Assembly: GCA_964534315.1 (NCBI GenBank)
Contig: CAZHOV010000015.1
Span: 1 to 51,089 of the forward strand
DNA from: CAZHOV01 sp964534315
GTDB taxonomy: Bacteria > Bacteroidota > Bacteroidia > Chitinophagales > Saprospiraceae
Direction: 5' to 3'
DNA length: 51,089 nucleotides
Part shown: piece after piece, positions 14,574-23,153 of the stretch
How the letters are laid out: each line of letters opens with the position of its first letter
How positions within the stretch are numbered: position 1 is the first letter of the stretch
The notes under the pieces: model-generated
What the model was told of the DNA's origin: nothing
Seen by the model: the letters and a program-made list of their open reading frames with translations, nothing else
Databases searched by the model: none
Translations under genes and position numbers: made by a program

Positions 14574-14686
14574 TGAAAAGTTGGTTTGACTTTTTGTATG
14601 GTTAAATAAGTGTTAAGCGGCAAATCAAAATTGCTTGTATAATAATTTGTTCGAATGAAATTGACTGAATAATTGAATACTTGGAA

Positions 14687-14742
14687 ATTACAGTAAAGAA
14701 CTGTTTGCCTTTACTGTAATAATAAAGGCTAAGTCCTTTATT
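14687..14742 (-). promoter_or_regulatory. two tandem hairpins in the murA leader
   Basis: ATTACAGTAAAG (14687-14698) pairs perfectly with 14709-14720, and AATAAAGG (14721-14728) pairs perfectly with CCTTTATT (14735-14742). They lie immediately next to each other in the DUF4290-murA spacer. They could be an attenuator, an mRNA processing site or a remnant of a palindromic repeat; the TTTACTGTAAT arm resembles the TACACTGTAAT end of the element at 15521-15681. Confidence 0.55.
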
Positions 14743-14810
14743 ATATGAAGGAATTTTCATTTGAACCTAAAAAATTATTCTACCAATTTTTTTGCCTTAC
14801 TACTTAAGTC

Positions 14811-15428
14811 TTATTTTTTGCGTTTATTTTTGGAGCGTGAAGACTTTCCGTTTCCACTTCGTTTACGTTTGCGGTTAGATTGAGAAAGTTTGTCGATAGA
14901 TGCGTTTTCATCGAGTTCCAGATCGCCGCCGGAGAGTGTTTCCAGATCCCCTTTAATGACTTCGTCGCTAACATAGTGTTCCTTATTCCAGGTTTGGTAG
15001 GCGAGTTTCATGTACCCACCGATAACCGAGACAAATCCTTGTTTAACAGGACCGTCTTCCATAGAGAGGGCTTTACTGATAAGCCGTTGGACATTGCTTC
15101 CGTAATGTCTGAATTTGGCGGTCGATTGAGGATAGCCAATTTTTTCAGGATGTTTATCTTCACTTTCCGGAGTGGGGATTTCTCCATCAGGCGGAATCGC
15201 TTTAAGTTGATAGTTGGCTATTTTATAGACATGCTTCCACAATTTCAAATTGTATTCATCCAGGTTTCGGTTTTGCGGATGCATTTGTTGCATGAGCTCT
15301 ACGATTTTATCCACAAATGCCTGGTGTTTTTCGGGGTCTTCGATTTCTTTAGCGTATTCGACTAGTTGCTGAAGGTTTCGCCCATATTCAGGCATAACTA
15401 ACAATGATTTCTGAGAATTGTATTCCAT
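14811..15428 (-). CDS. DUF4290 family protein
   Basis: A 205-aa cytosolic protein starting MEYNSQKSLLVMPEYGRNLQ. It matches the Bacteroidota DUF4290 family by its helical core (LVEYAKEIEDPEKHQAF, IVELMQQMHPQNRN, LKLWKHVYKIANYQL) and by its position upstream of murA. The final 40 residues are low-complexity and very basic (repeated RKRKRSGNGK, SKNKRKK), which suggests nucleic-acid or acidic-surface contact. No enzyme motif is visible. Function unknown; a role near peptidoglycan or cell-cycle control is only suggested by neighbourhood. Confidence 0.85.
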   Translation of the reverse strand: MEYNSQKSLLVMPEYGRNLQQLVEYAKEIEDPEKHQAFVDKIVELMQQMHPQNRNLDEYNLKLWKHVYKIANYQLKAIPPDGEIPTPESEDKHPEKIGYPQSTAKFRHYGSNVQRLISKALSMEDGPVKQGFVSVIGGYMKLAYQTWNKEHYVSDEVIKGDLETLSGGDLELDENASIDKLSQSNRKRKRSGNGKSSRSKNKRKK

Positions 15429-15520
15429 TAAATTTAATTTATACGTTTATCTTAATCCTGATTGGCCAATTTGATGCAGGCAAGAAAATGGATTAGATAA
15501 GAAATGTACAGATCATTAAA

Positions 15521-15681
15521 TACACTGTAATTTAAGTTAATGAATATTTTGAACCACCAGATTTTTACACAAGACGAGGCGTCGGCGCAGCCTCATAGCC
15601 TGAGCTATGAAGGCGAGTACGCAACGAAGTATTGGGTAAAAAGATGGCTTCAAAATGTTTAGAAATTTAGGTTACAGTGTA
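15521..15681. mobile_element. fully palindromic 161-bp MITE-like element with TTAAA duplication
   Basis: Both ends read TACACTGTAA inward, and the two halves match as imperfect inverted repeats over almost the whole length (shared ATTTTGAA, TTTTTAC and a CATAG core near the centre). The element is flanked by TTAAA on both sides, a 5-bp target-site duplication. The centre is clearly more GC-rich than the flanks. No ORF is present. It lies between glmS and the DUF4290 gene. This is the structure expected for a non-autonomous transposable element; the transposase family is not identifiable from sequence alone. Confidence 0.8.
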
Positions 15682-15938
15682 TTAAAGGTTGAGTAGTAAA
15701 TGTTATGACAAATTGCAGAGAGAGTACCTACCAAAGAAAGGCAATTCAATAATTATTTCGACCATTAAAGAGCTTAGGTGATCCTCTTAATGCCTTTGTC
15801 AGGCGCTAAAATAAGAAAAATCAAGTATAAGCAAAAGAAAAATATGCAATCCTTTGCTCCAACTTGTAAAGTAAGTACTAAAAATACAAATATATCACGT
15901 TCTTGTTAAGATGAACGCCAGGTAGCCTGAAATATTGC

Positions 15939-17777
15939 TTATTCCACCGTGACCGATTTCGCTAAATTCCTGGGTTGATCTACATTACATCCTCTCATTA
16001 CTGCTATATGATAGGACAGTAATTGAAGCGGGATAACGGATAACAATGGGGTTAGGGGTTCGTGTGTATCTGGTATTTCAATGGTATAATCGGCCATTTC
16101 ACTAATAACGGTATCTCCTTCCGTGACGATGGCGATGACCATTCCTTTCCGTGCCTTTACTTCCTGGATATTACTGACAATTTTTTCATAGGCACTCTTA
16201 TTCGTTGTGATTACGATGACCGGCATATTTTCGTCGATCAGGGCGATAGGGCCGTGTTTCATTTCTGCAGCTGGATATCCTTCAGCGTGGATGTAGGAGA
16301 TTTCTTTCAATTTAAGGGCGCCTTCAAGAGCAACCGGGAAGTTATAACCTCTGCCTAGATAAAGGGCGTTATTTGCATTTTTTATTTCTTCAGCGATATA
16401 TTCGATCATTTTATTTTTCTCCAGCACTTTCTCAACCTTTTTGGGGATATTTTCCAGTTCTTCGAGTAGAGATAGGTAGTAATTATGATCTATGGTGCCT
16501 CGCTTTCTGCCCAGGTGGAGGGCCATTAGGGTAAGCAGGGTGATTTGCCCTGTGAATGCTTTGGTAGAAGCCACGCCAATCTCCGGACCGGCATGAATGT
16601 AAGAACCGGCATCCGTGATGCGTGCTATGGAAGAGCCCACGGCGTTGACGATCCCGTAAATCGTTGCTCCTTGCTTTTTGGAAATTTCCAGTGCTGCGAG
16701 AGTGTCTGCGGTTTCTCCTGATTGGGAAAGGGCAATGACCACATCATTTTCATTAATGATTGGATTTCGATAGCGTAATTCTGAAGCATATTCTACTTCG
16801 ACCGGTATTCTTGCCAGGTCTTCGAGCAGGTATTCACCAATAAGGCCTGAGTGCCAGGAGGTTCCGCAACCGGCAATAATGAATCGGTTCGCATCAAGCA
16901 GTTTATTTTTCAGGTTTTCCACGCCACCCAATCGCACAAGTCCTTGAGCGGCATTGATACGGCCACGCATGCAATCTGCTATTGTTCTGGGTTGTTCATA
17001 TATTTCTTTGAGCATGAAAAAATCATAGCCTCCCTTTTCAAGCATTTCAATTTCCATATTGAGATGTTCAATAAAAGGCGTTTGGATCTCGTTACCGATC
17101 GTTTTTATATGCAGTTCACCCTCGCGATTGACTACAGCAATCTCCTCGTCATTGAGGTAGACTACTCTTTTCGTATGTTCGATGATAGGGGTGGCGTCGG
17201 AAGCAATAAAGAACTCATCTTCGCCGATACCAATTACCAGGGGGCTGGCTTTACGGGCAGCAACTAATTTGGAGGGATTGTTTTTATCGAGTACAACGAT
17301 GGCATAAGCGCCCACTACTTTAGAAAGGGCTAGCCTTACAGCTTCTTCGATCTCTATATTTTCTTGCTTTTTAATTTCTCCGATGAGGTGGGCAAGCACT
17401 TCGGTATCTGTTTCACTTTCAAATTCATGCCCTTCGCGGATGAGTGCTTCCTTTAGCAAATTATAATTTTCGATGATCCCGTTGTGAATGATAGCGATGT
17501 CTTCGCTTTGCGATAAGTGAGGGTGTGCATTGATGTTATTCGGTTTTCCGTGGGTCGCCCATCTGGTATGGCCTATTCCGATCGTTCCATCTTTAGACTT
17601 TTCCTCCGTATATTTGACTAACTCGTCTACTTTTCCTTTTTGTTTATAAACATTCAACGTACCGTTTAGGATGGCGACACCTGCGCTATCATACCCTCGA
17701 TACTCTAATCGCTTGAGACCTTTGGTCAGGATGGGGTAAACTGGTTTATTTCCGATGTATGCTACAATTCCGCACAT
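15939..17777 (-). CDS. glmS: glutamine-fructose-6-phosphate aminotransferase (isomerising)
   Basis: A 612-aa two-part enzyme. The N-terminal class II glutaminase begins MCGIVAYIG, with Cys2 as the nucleophile after Met removal, and includes GIGHTRWATHGKP and HNGIIENY. Two SIS isomerase domains follow, with GCGTSWHSG, SQSGETADTL, TKAFTGQITLL, GRGYNFPVALEGALKLKE and AEGYPAAEMKHGPIALI. The C-terminus is DQPRNLAKSVTVE, as expected. It makes glucosamine-6-phosphate from fructose-6-phosphate and glutamine, the entry to UDP-GlcNAc used by MurA. The gene starts 17 bp after the DUF4270 gene on the same strand, so they form an operon. The 510-bp region downstream holds the palindromic element and no gene. 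Confidence 0.97.
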   Translation of the reverse strand: MCGIVAYIGNKPVYPILTKGLKRLEYRGYDSAGVAILNGTLNVYKQKGKVDELVKYTEEKSKDGTIGIGHTRWATHGKPNNINAHPHLSQSEDIAIIHNGIIENYNLLKEALIREGHEFESETDTEVLAHLIGEIKKQENIEIEEAVRLALSKVVGAYAIVVLDKNNPSKLVAARKASPLVIGIGEDEFFIASDATPIIEHTKRVVYLNDEEIAVVNREGELHIKTIGNEIQTPFIEHLNMEIEMLEKGGYDFFMLKEIYEQPRTIADCMRGRINAAQGLVRLGGVENLKNKLLDANRFIIAGCGTSWHSGLIGEYLLEDLARIPVEVEYASELRYRNPIINENDVVIALSQSGETADTLAALEISKKQGATIYGIVNAVGSSIARITDAGSYIHAGPEIGVASTKAFTGQITLLTLMALHLGRKRGTIDHNYYLSLLEELENIPKKVEKVLEKNKMIEYIAEEIKNANNALYLGRGYNFPVALEGALKLKEISYIHAEGYPAAEMKHGPIALIDENMPVIVITTNKSAYEKIVSNIQEVKARKGMVIAIVTEGDTVISEMADYTIEIPDTHEPLTPLLSVIPLQLLSYHIAVMRGCNVDQPRNLAKSVTVE

Positions 17778-17794
17778 AATTGACTGATTTTAAG

Positions 17795-19120
17795 TTAGTT
17801 TCTTTTAGTAAAGGTCAAATTAAGTTTGATGGGATAGGTAGAATGTTTTGGACCGTAAATTTTTGAGCGAGAGGTATGTTGAGGTTTTTGAAATGGTGCA
17901 ATTCTGAGTTGATTTCCAGCATCCCCGTCGATCATATCCTGAAAATGGGCAGACAAGTTCATCTTATACTGATATAGTCCCGAATCCATATCGAATTCTG
18001 GACTGCCGCCGAAAAAGTTAAAAGAGCCTCCGCTGGCAGTAAGGGCGAGGATAACATCGTCAATAAGCACCCATTCTCCTTCTTCATTGAGTTCAGATAC
18101 AATTAATTGATCTCTGGGGACGGTAAAATCATTGAATTCAGGTACTACCGTCATTTCCAGTTCAGCTTTGTTAACGATAATACCTTGGTCCCTTAATTGA
18201 TTGATAAAAGGAAATTGCAGCGTAAAATCAACCCCTCCCAAACTTTGGACAGATAGGATACTGTCACCTATTTCTTTATTTTCCAATGCTGTTTCTATGG
18301 CACTACCTGTATAGTCGTGTTGTATCCTTGCCGCTCTAAAATTGGTCGGTGCAGAAATGAACTGGTAAAATTCATTGATCGAATCATTGCGAGTAAAAAA
18401 CAAGTACAAACCGGCTGCTTCATTTGACAGGTCGAAGTTGAGTAAAATATTATTATCCAGACCTGGCTGAAGGTAGAGGCCCTTAAAGGATTGTTGAAAG
18501 ATATTATCATCAGTGTAGGCATCTTCCGGCAAATTGAGCAATTCAAAAGCCCGGTCAGGGTCCATGTCAACCTTCAGAAAATTTGTGGTATCGCTTATGT
18601 CATCTCCTGCACTAAAGGTTTTTGAGCCTATTTGGTCCAAAATATTAAACTGTACATTTTTTCCATAAGTCTGAGAAGAATCAGGTGTCTCCGCTAATTC
18701 GTAGATATTGATTGAAGCAGATAATCTGGGATCTCCAAAAAAGCGACTGCTATCATATGGGAAGATGAAAAAGGCGGAATCAAGTCTGATCTCGGAAGGT
18801 TCTGAAGCTGTGAAATCAGGATTTTTAAGTGATAGTCCCAACTCTAAATAGATGGAAGCTTCAACACGGCCAAAATCCTGATCTTGATATTTGCCAAAAG
18901 GAAAATGAGAGAATGGGCCCGATGGAGTGTAGGTAATAATAGTGTCGGGTTCTAAAATTTGGCCCGTCATAGAAAAGGTATCCGTATAGCCGATATCTGC
19001 CTGATCTTGTTCTAGTAAGTCGGCCCCAACAATAGAAGAGTCATTACAGGAAAACAGTATACCCAGACAAAAGACCAATAAAAGAATTGTATTTCCGTAA
19101 AGTTTTTTCAAAACGATCAT
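17795..19120 (-). CDS. DUF4270 lipoprotein
   Basis: A 441-aa protein with a lipoprotein signal (MIVLKKLYGNTILLLVFCLG then LFSC-NDSS lipobox). The mature protein fits the Bacteroidota DUF4270 family: an early GADLLEQDQADIGYTDTF segment, YLELGLSLKNPDF, a central LPEDAY / FKGLYLQP region and a C-terminal SKIYGPKHSTYPIKL. It is probably anchored in the outer membrane facing the periplasm or surface. No catalytic residues are known. It precedes glmS by 17 bp; the DUF4270-glmS pair next to the GT5-like gene is conserved in the phylum, but the reason is unknown. Confidence 0.88.
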   Translation of the reverse strand: MIVLKKLYGNTILLLVFCLGILFSCNDSSIVGADLLEQDQADIGYTDTFSMTGQILEPDTIITYTPSGPFSHFPFGKYQDQDFGRVEASIYLELGLSLKNPDFTASEPSEIRLDSAFFIFPYDSSRFFGDPRLSASINIYELAETPDSSQTYGKNVQFNILDQIGSKTFSAGDDISDTTNFLKVDMDPDRAFELLNLPEDAYTDDNIFQQSFKGLYLQPGLDNNILLNFDLSNEAAGLYLFFTRNDSINEFYQFISAPTNFRAARIQHDYTGSAIETALENKEIGDSILSVQSLGGVDFTLQFPFINQLRDQGIIVNKAELEMTVVPEFNDFTVPRDQLIVSELNEEGEWVLIDDVILALTASGGSFNFFGGSPEFDMDSGLYQYKMNLSAHFQDMIDGDAGNQLRIAPFQKPQHTSRSKIYGPKHSTYPIKLNLTFTKRN

Positions 19121-19517
19121 CCGATTTTAAAAATGAATGGGTGCGTAATGATTACCTGTTCAAAACTCACCACCGAATAAAGAGTTCAAAGTAATAAAAA
19201 GGGTTGTATATCTTAAAAAAAATCCATGATGGATTTGTAAGGGAGCAAGGACCCCGTAACGATCGAAGTTTTAAGGCAATTACATGAAAACATGACCCAT
19301 CTAATCCTGCGCTAAATTACCCAGGATTGAAATACTTCAAAAAAGTTACGTTGCTTTATTTTAGTTGAGAAGCTAAATGCAGTCCAAAAAAAACTTCTCA
19401 AGGTGTACATTTAGACCTTAAGAAAGAATTTAATCCTGGAAAATCCTAGCAAAAAGCATGGTTAAACCTGTCCGTTTAAAATTTAGGTTGCTTCATGTGA
19501 AGCAAAGACTCCCTTCA
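19121..19517. other. intergenic stretch without a gene
   Basis: About 400 bp upstream of the DUF4270 gene with no plausible ORF on either strand. No tandem array is visible. It ends at the MITE-like copy 2, and presumably contains the promoter of DUF4270-glmS, but no good match to TTTG-N19-TAnnTTTG was found. Confidence 0.5.
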
Positions 19518-19682
19518 GAGGGTGTCTCATACCACCTTGGATGTTACGGGACACCAAATCTTCTTCATTTAGAGGCCTGTTTTTTCTATGAAAATCGAAG
19601 ATTTTCATAGAAAAAACAGGCCTCTAAAAATCAAAAAACTCCAAGAGGATGGCTCATAGACTTATGAGTATGAGACAGTCTC
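19518..19682 (-). mobile_element. three-hairpin MITE-like element, copy 2 (inverted)
   Basis: About 165 bp bounded by GAGGGTGTCTCATAC and, on the other strand, GAGACTGTCTCATAC: terminal inverted repeats identical at 13 of 15 positions. The centre is a perfect 29-bp inverted repeat with a 3-nt loop (19568-19596 and 19600-19628). An outer hairpin CTCATA/TATGAG lies at 19653-19668. Read on the minus strand it aligns end-to-end with copy 1 (13055-13213), sharing the CTGTTTTTTCTA stem core and the GAAGAA...TTTGGTGT segment, while the outer stems differ in sequence but still pair. It ends 9 bp from the stop codon of the GT5-like gene. Confidence 0.75.
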
Positions 19683-19691
19683 TTGAATGCA

Positions 19692-20516
19692 TTATTGTTC
19701 TACTTCTGGCATAATTGACTGGTAAAAGTCGAGAAAAGCCGGGAGTTGTTCTTCAATAGATTCTTTTTCGTATTCTAAGACGGGGGTTTCTTCCGTCTGA
19801 ATCAATTGTTTGGTTTCTTCGTTTAGATCGGCAGAAGCGATAGCAACGCCGTCCGAGTATTTAAGAGCTCCTTTATGAAGAAGAATACCGGCACCATTTT
19901 GATAAGCAACCAGATCTTCTGCGTTTAAATTTTTGATAGAAGCTTTAGAGATGAATTTATCGGAAAACGACTTTTCTAATGTTTGAGGATATAAAGAATA
20001 GACTACCTTGGTTTTTTTGAAAAGCGGTTCATTTTTGTAAGCCGTTTTCAAATAGAGAGGGATTAAGCTGGTCATCCATCCATGGCAGTGTACAATGTCT
20101 GGTGGCCATCCGAATTTCTTAACGGTTTCTATGACACCTTTACAAAAGAAAACCATGCGATCCGGATTGTCCTCAAATGGCTCGCCGTTCTCATCTTCGA
20201 AAATAGACTTTCTTTTGAAAAAATCTTCGTTATCTAAAAAGTAAACCTGCATTCTTGCTCCCGGTAGAGAAGCTACTTTAATGATTAATGGAAAATCATC
20301 GTCATCAACGATAATATTCATACCTGACAATCTTACTACTTCGTGTAACCGGTGTCTTCTTTCATTAATCGTTCCGAAACGGGGCATTAGCACCCGGATT
20401 TCCATACCGTTTTCCTGTATATGTTGGGGTAGTTTTCTTGCGATCTCAGAAATCTCTGAAATGGCGGTATATGGCTTCATCTCCTGGGTAACAATCAATA
20501 CTTTCTTCTTCTCCAT
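19692..20516 (-). CDS. glycogen/starch-synthase catalytic-domain protein (GT5 N-terminal half only)
   Basis: A 274-aa protein that aligns with the N-terminal Rossmann domain of GlgA-type synthases: VLIVTQEMKPYTAISEISEIARKLP at the start, IRVLMPRFGTINERR and DIVHCHGWMTSLIPLYLK. Full GlgA is about 480 aa and has a second (GT-B C-terminal) domain that binds ADP-glucose phosphates; it is absent here. The usual KxGGL loop at the start is replaced by K-P-Y-T-A-I. Similar one-domain proteins occur next to DUF4270 or panC in Bacteroidota. Synthase activity is therefore doubtful; a binding or regulatory role is possible. It is divergent from panC. Confidence 0.8.
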   Translation of the reverse strand: MEKKKVLIVTQEMKPYTAISEISEIARKLPQHIQENGMEIRVLMPRFGTINERRHRLHEVVRLSGMNIIVDDDDFPLIIKVASLPGARMQVYFLDNEDFFKRKSIFEDENGEPFEDNPDRMVFFCKGVIETVKKFGWPPDIVHCHGWMTSLIPLYLKTAYKNEPLFKKTKVVYSLYPQTLEKSFSDKFISKASIKNLNAEDLVAYQNGAGILLHKGALKYSDGVAIASADLNEETKQLIQTEETPVLEYEKESIEEQLPAFLDFYQSIMPEVEQ

Positions 20517-20586
20517 AGGTGAAAAGAAATTTTAAATTAAAAAATATTTGGTGAATAGATTAAAAAACATTTATATTGCCCTTTTA

Positions 20587-20625
20587 ATCTTTGCATGACC
20601 CTTTTTAAAGGGATTTGCAAAGATA
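20587..20625. promoter_or_regulatory. nested palindrome in the divergent panC/GT5 region
   Basis: ATCTTTGCA (20587-20595) pairs with TGCAAAGAT (20616-20624), and inside it CCCTTT (20599-20604) pairs with AAAGGG (20607-20612). The minus-strand outer arm contains TATCTTTG (20618-20625), an exact TAnnTTTG -7 element pointing at the GT5-like gene; the plus-strand arm has the near match TAATCTTTG. It may be an overlapping divergent promoter or an operator. Confidence 0.45.
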
Positions 20626-20758
20626 ATAAAATTATACGATTATTACCCGTTTTTCGTCACCCCAATTACGGGCTTGTCTTTTCCAGTTGTATCACGTCAA
20701 CAGTTCTTTCCTTTTGTATTTCTATCTTCGCGGATCGTAAACAAGTAAAATCATTTTA

Positions 20759-21625
20759 ATGTTATCTTTTAAAAATGTTGCTTCCCTACAGCATTATTTA
20801 GATGCTGAGCGCAGCAAAAATCGTTCTATCGGTTTTGTTCCGACGATGGGAGCGCTTCACGATGGTCACCTTTCTTTAATTCTTGCGTCTAAAAAGGAGA
20901 ATGACATAACCGTAACCAGTATTTTTGTAAATCCTACTCAATTTAACGATCCGGCAGACCTGGTGAAATACCCGCGAACGGTAGAACAGGATATCGAACA
21001 ACTTATCGGAGTAGGCAACGATGTGCTTTTTCTTCCGGAGGAGGAAGAAATTTATCCGAATGGCAGTGAAAAGCAGCAGCTTATAGACCTTAACGGTCTG
21101 GATAAAAAAATGGAAGGCAAATTTAGGGACGGCCATTTTGACGGAGTAGTCCAAGTGGTTTCACGATTGCTTGAGATTGTTGAACCCCACCGGTTATATA
21201 TGGGGCAAAAAGATTTCCAGCAATTCACGATCATCGGCTACTATCTGGAAAAGACTAGTAGCCCGGTAAGTCTAAAAGTGGGGCCAATTGTTCGGGAATC
21301 AGACGGTTTGGCCATGAGTTCACGCAATAGGCGATTGACGCCCGGATTCCGGACCAAGGCAACAGCGCTGCATGAAAGTCTTTCAATGGCAAAAACGCTC
21401 TTAGGTAAAAAGCCGCTGGAGGTGATCAAACAAAACGCTATGGCCCATCTCAAAGAACAGAGGCTAAAGCCAGAATACTTTGAATTAATCGATGGTAAAA
21501 GCTTACAAGAAATAGACGACGAAAAAGATACCGATTTTATCGTAGCCTGCGTGGCAGCATGGGCAGGTGATGTCCGATTGATCGATAATTTAATCATAAA
21601 AGGGGAAAAAAAGCTAATTTCTTAA
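20759..21625 (+). CDS. panC: pantothenate synthetase
   Basis: A 288-aa cytosolic enzyme that joins pantoate and beta-alanine with ATP to make pantothenate. The nucleotidyl-transferase signature is FVPTMGALHDGHLSLI (HxGH as HDGH). Other family blocks are TSIFVNPTQFNDPADL, YMGQKDFQQFTII and VRESDGLAMSSRNRRL. The KMSxS-like function is provided by the SSRNRRL loop. Length is normal. The next gene is panD, 89 bp downstream, so the beta-alanine supply and the ligation step are adjacent. A TATCTTCG sequence at 20723-20730 is a possible -7 element. Confidence 0.97.
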   Translation: MLSFKNVASLQHYLDAERSKNRSIGFVPTMGALHDGHLSLILASKKENDITVTSIFVNPTQFNDPADLVKYPRTVEQDIEQLIGVGNDVLFLPEEEEIYPNGSEKQQLIDLNGLDKKMEGKFRDGHFDGVVQVVSRLLEIVEPHRLYMGQKDFQQFTIIGYYLEKTSSPVSLKVGPIVRESDGLAMSSRNRRLTPGFRTKATALHESLSMAKTLLGKKPLEVIKQNAMAHLKEQRLKPEYFELIDGKSLQEIDDEKDTDFIVACVAAWAGDVRLIDNLIIKGEKKLIS

Positions 21626-21676
21626 ATTGGGAGCATAAAAATCGTTTTTTCCCTACGTAATAATTTTTTCAAGTAG

Positions 21677-21684
21677 TACCTTTG
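21677..21684 (+). promoter_or_regulatory. -7 element TACCTTTG upstream of panD
   Basis: An exact TAnnTTTG match 30 bp before the panD ATG at 21715. It suggests panD and the following genes can be transcribed independently of panC. The -33 region is AT-rich without a clear TTTG. Confidence 0.5.
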
Positions 21685-21714
21685 CGCTCCCAAAAGTTAA
21701 AATTAATTCATTCT

Positions 21715-22065
21715 ATGTGGATTCAACGATTTAAATCAAAAATACATAATGCAACAGTCACTGAAGCTAACCTCAATTATGTGGGCAGCGTTACCATCGA
21801 CGAAGCGTTGATGGAAGCGGCAAATATTATTGAAGGGGAGCGGGTGCAGATTGTCAATAATAATAACGGGGAACGGTTAGAGACTTATGTGATCAAGGGT
21901 GAACGCAATTCCGGAGTGATTTGTCTTAATGGCGCAGCAGCCAGAAAGGTAGCCGTCGGAGATATTGTTATTATCATTGCCTATGCAATGATGGATTTTG
22001 AAGAAGCTAAAACCTTTAACCCTACCGTTATTTTTCCCGACAGCGAAAATCGCGTAAATTCCTAA
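21715..22065 (+). CDS. panD: aspartate 1-decarboxylase proenzyme
   Basis: A 116-aa pyruvoyl enzyme that makes beta-alanine from aspartate for the pantothenate pathway. The ATG at 21715 (MWIQRFKSKIHNATVTEANL) is the family start; an in-frame TTG at 21682 would overlap the promoter element. The self-cleavage site is YVGSVTID, where Gly-Ser is cut to form the pyruvoyl group. Further conserved parts are VQIVNNNNGERLETYVI, GVICLNGAAARK and VIIIAYA. It is followed after 3 bp by the UPF0104 gene. Confidence 0.97.
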   Translation: MWIQRFKSKIHNATVTEANLNYVGSVTIDEALMEAANIIEGERVQIVNNNNGERLETYVIKGERNSGVICLNGAAARKVAVGDIVIIIAYAMMDFEEAKTFNPTVIFPDSENRVNS

Positions 22066-22068
22066 GCG

Positions 22069-23151
22069 TTGAAAAAGACGATCATTTCCATTCTTAAGTT
22101 TTTGATCTTTGTAGGTATCGGCTTTGGTATCTTATACCTGGTATATCGCAAGCAAAATAAAGCCTATCAGGCACAATGCGCCCTCGATGGCATTCCCGCC
22201 GAGGAATGCAGCCTGATTGGCAAGGTCGTTGAAGACTTCAGCCAGGCTAATTACTTTTGGATTGGAATGATCGTCTTGGCTTTTATGATCAGTAACATCA
22301 GCCGGTCTATCCGTTGGAACATGTTATTGCGCACCCTTGGCGCCACTCCGAAATTAATTAATGCCTTTTTTTCGGTAATGTTGGGTTATTTTGCCAACCT
22401 CGGCTTCCCCCGAATGGGCGAAGTGATTCGCGGAGGCGCAATGGGCAGATATGAGCATATTCCAGTCGAAAAAGTGATGGGGACCATCGTCGTTGACCGT
22501 GTGATCGATGTGATCAGCCTGGCCATCATGATCGGACTGGCTTTTGTGCTTCAATTTGAAACCTTAATCAAAGCATTGGAAGCAAGTATGGGGACGGGCG
22601 GCCAGGGAGGGACAGACCTCTTGCAGTCTCCCGTTTTATGGGGGCTTTTTATCGCCGGACTGATGGCGTTGGCGCTGGCATGGTTCTTTCGTAACATAGT
22701 GTTGAGTTGGAATATTACTAAAAAGATCATCAAGATTTTAACAGGTTTTTGGGAAGGCATCCAAACGGTTAGAGGTTTGCGAAAACCCTGGGTTTTCGTG
22801 TTTCACAGTATTGTGATCTGGGTGATGTACTACCTGATGACCTACATGTGCTTTTTTGCCTTTACCCCTACCGCTCACCTTTCCCCTCTGGCCGGATTGA
22901 TGGTCTTCGTATTCGGCGCTTTCGGCATTCTGATTCCTTCACCCGGAGGTATGGGAACCTATCATTGGTTGATCATTCAGGCACTGGCAATTTATGGCGT
23001 AAGTGAGATCGAAGCATTTTCTTTTGCCAATATCTGTTTCTTTTCGATACAATTATTTTGTAATGTGTTTTTCGGAATATTAGCCTTAATTTTTCTGCCT
23101 CTTATCAACAAGGGGTATCATCCAACCGGTGTAACTCCTCAAAATGTTTAG
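22069..23151 (+). CDS. UPF0104/AglD-type membrane protein
   Basis: A 360-aa polytopic protein of the lysylphosphatidylglycerol synthetase transmembrane family. Signatures are SRSIRWNMLLRTLG, FFSVMLGYFANLGFPRMGEV, TIVVDRVIDVISL and IPSPGGMGTYHWLI. There is no acyltransferase domain. The start is TTG at 22069, directly after the panD stop; no ATG fits before the first helix. The tight spacing (3 bp on each side) places it in one transcript with panD and the adenylyltransferase gene, an order also seen in other Bacteroidota. A likely role is lipid or glycan translocation. It is a distant paralogue of the protein at 2458. Confidence 0.85.
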   Translation: MKKTIISILKFLIFVGIGFGILYLVYRKQNKAYQAQCALDGIPAEECSLIGKVVEDFSQANYFWIGMIVLAFMISNISRSIRWNMLLRTLGATPKLINAFFSVMLGYFANLGFPRMGEVIRGGAMGRYEHIPVEKVMGTIVVDRVIDVISLAIMIGLAFVLQFETLIKALEASMGTGGQGGTDLLQSPVLWGLFIAGLMALALAWFFRNIVLSWNITKKIIKILTGFWEGIQTVRGLRKPWVFVFHSIVIWVMYYLMTYMCFFAFTPTAHLSPLAGLMVFVFGAFGILIPSPGGMGTYHWLIIQALAIYGVSEIEAFSFANICFFSIQLFCNVFFGILALIFLPLINKGYHPTGVTPQNV

Positions 23152-23153
23152 TC

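Noticed and set aside
20876..21154. 92-codon minus-strand ORF inside panC
   Set aside because: Shadow of the strongly conserved panC frame.
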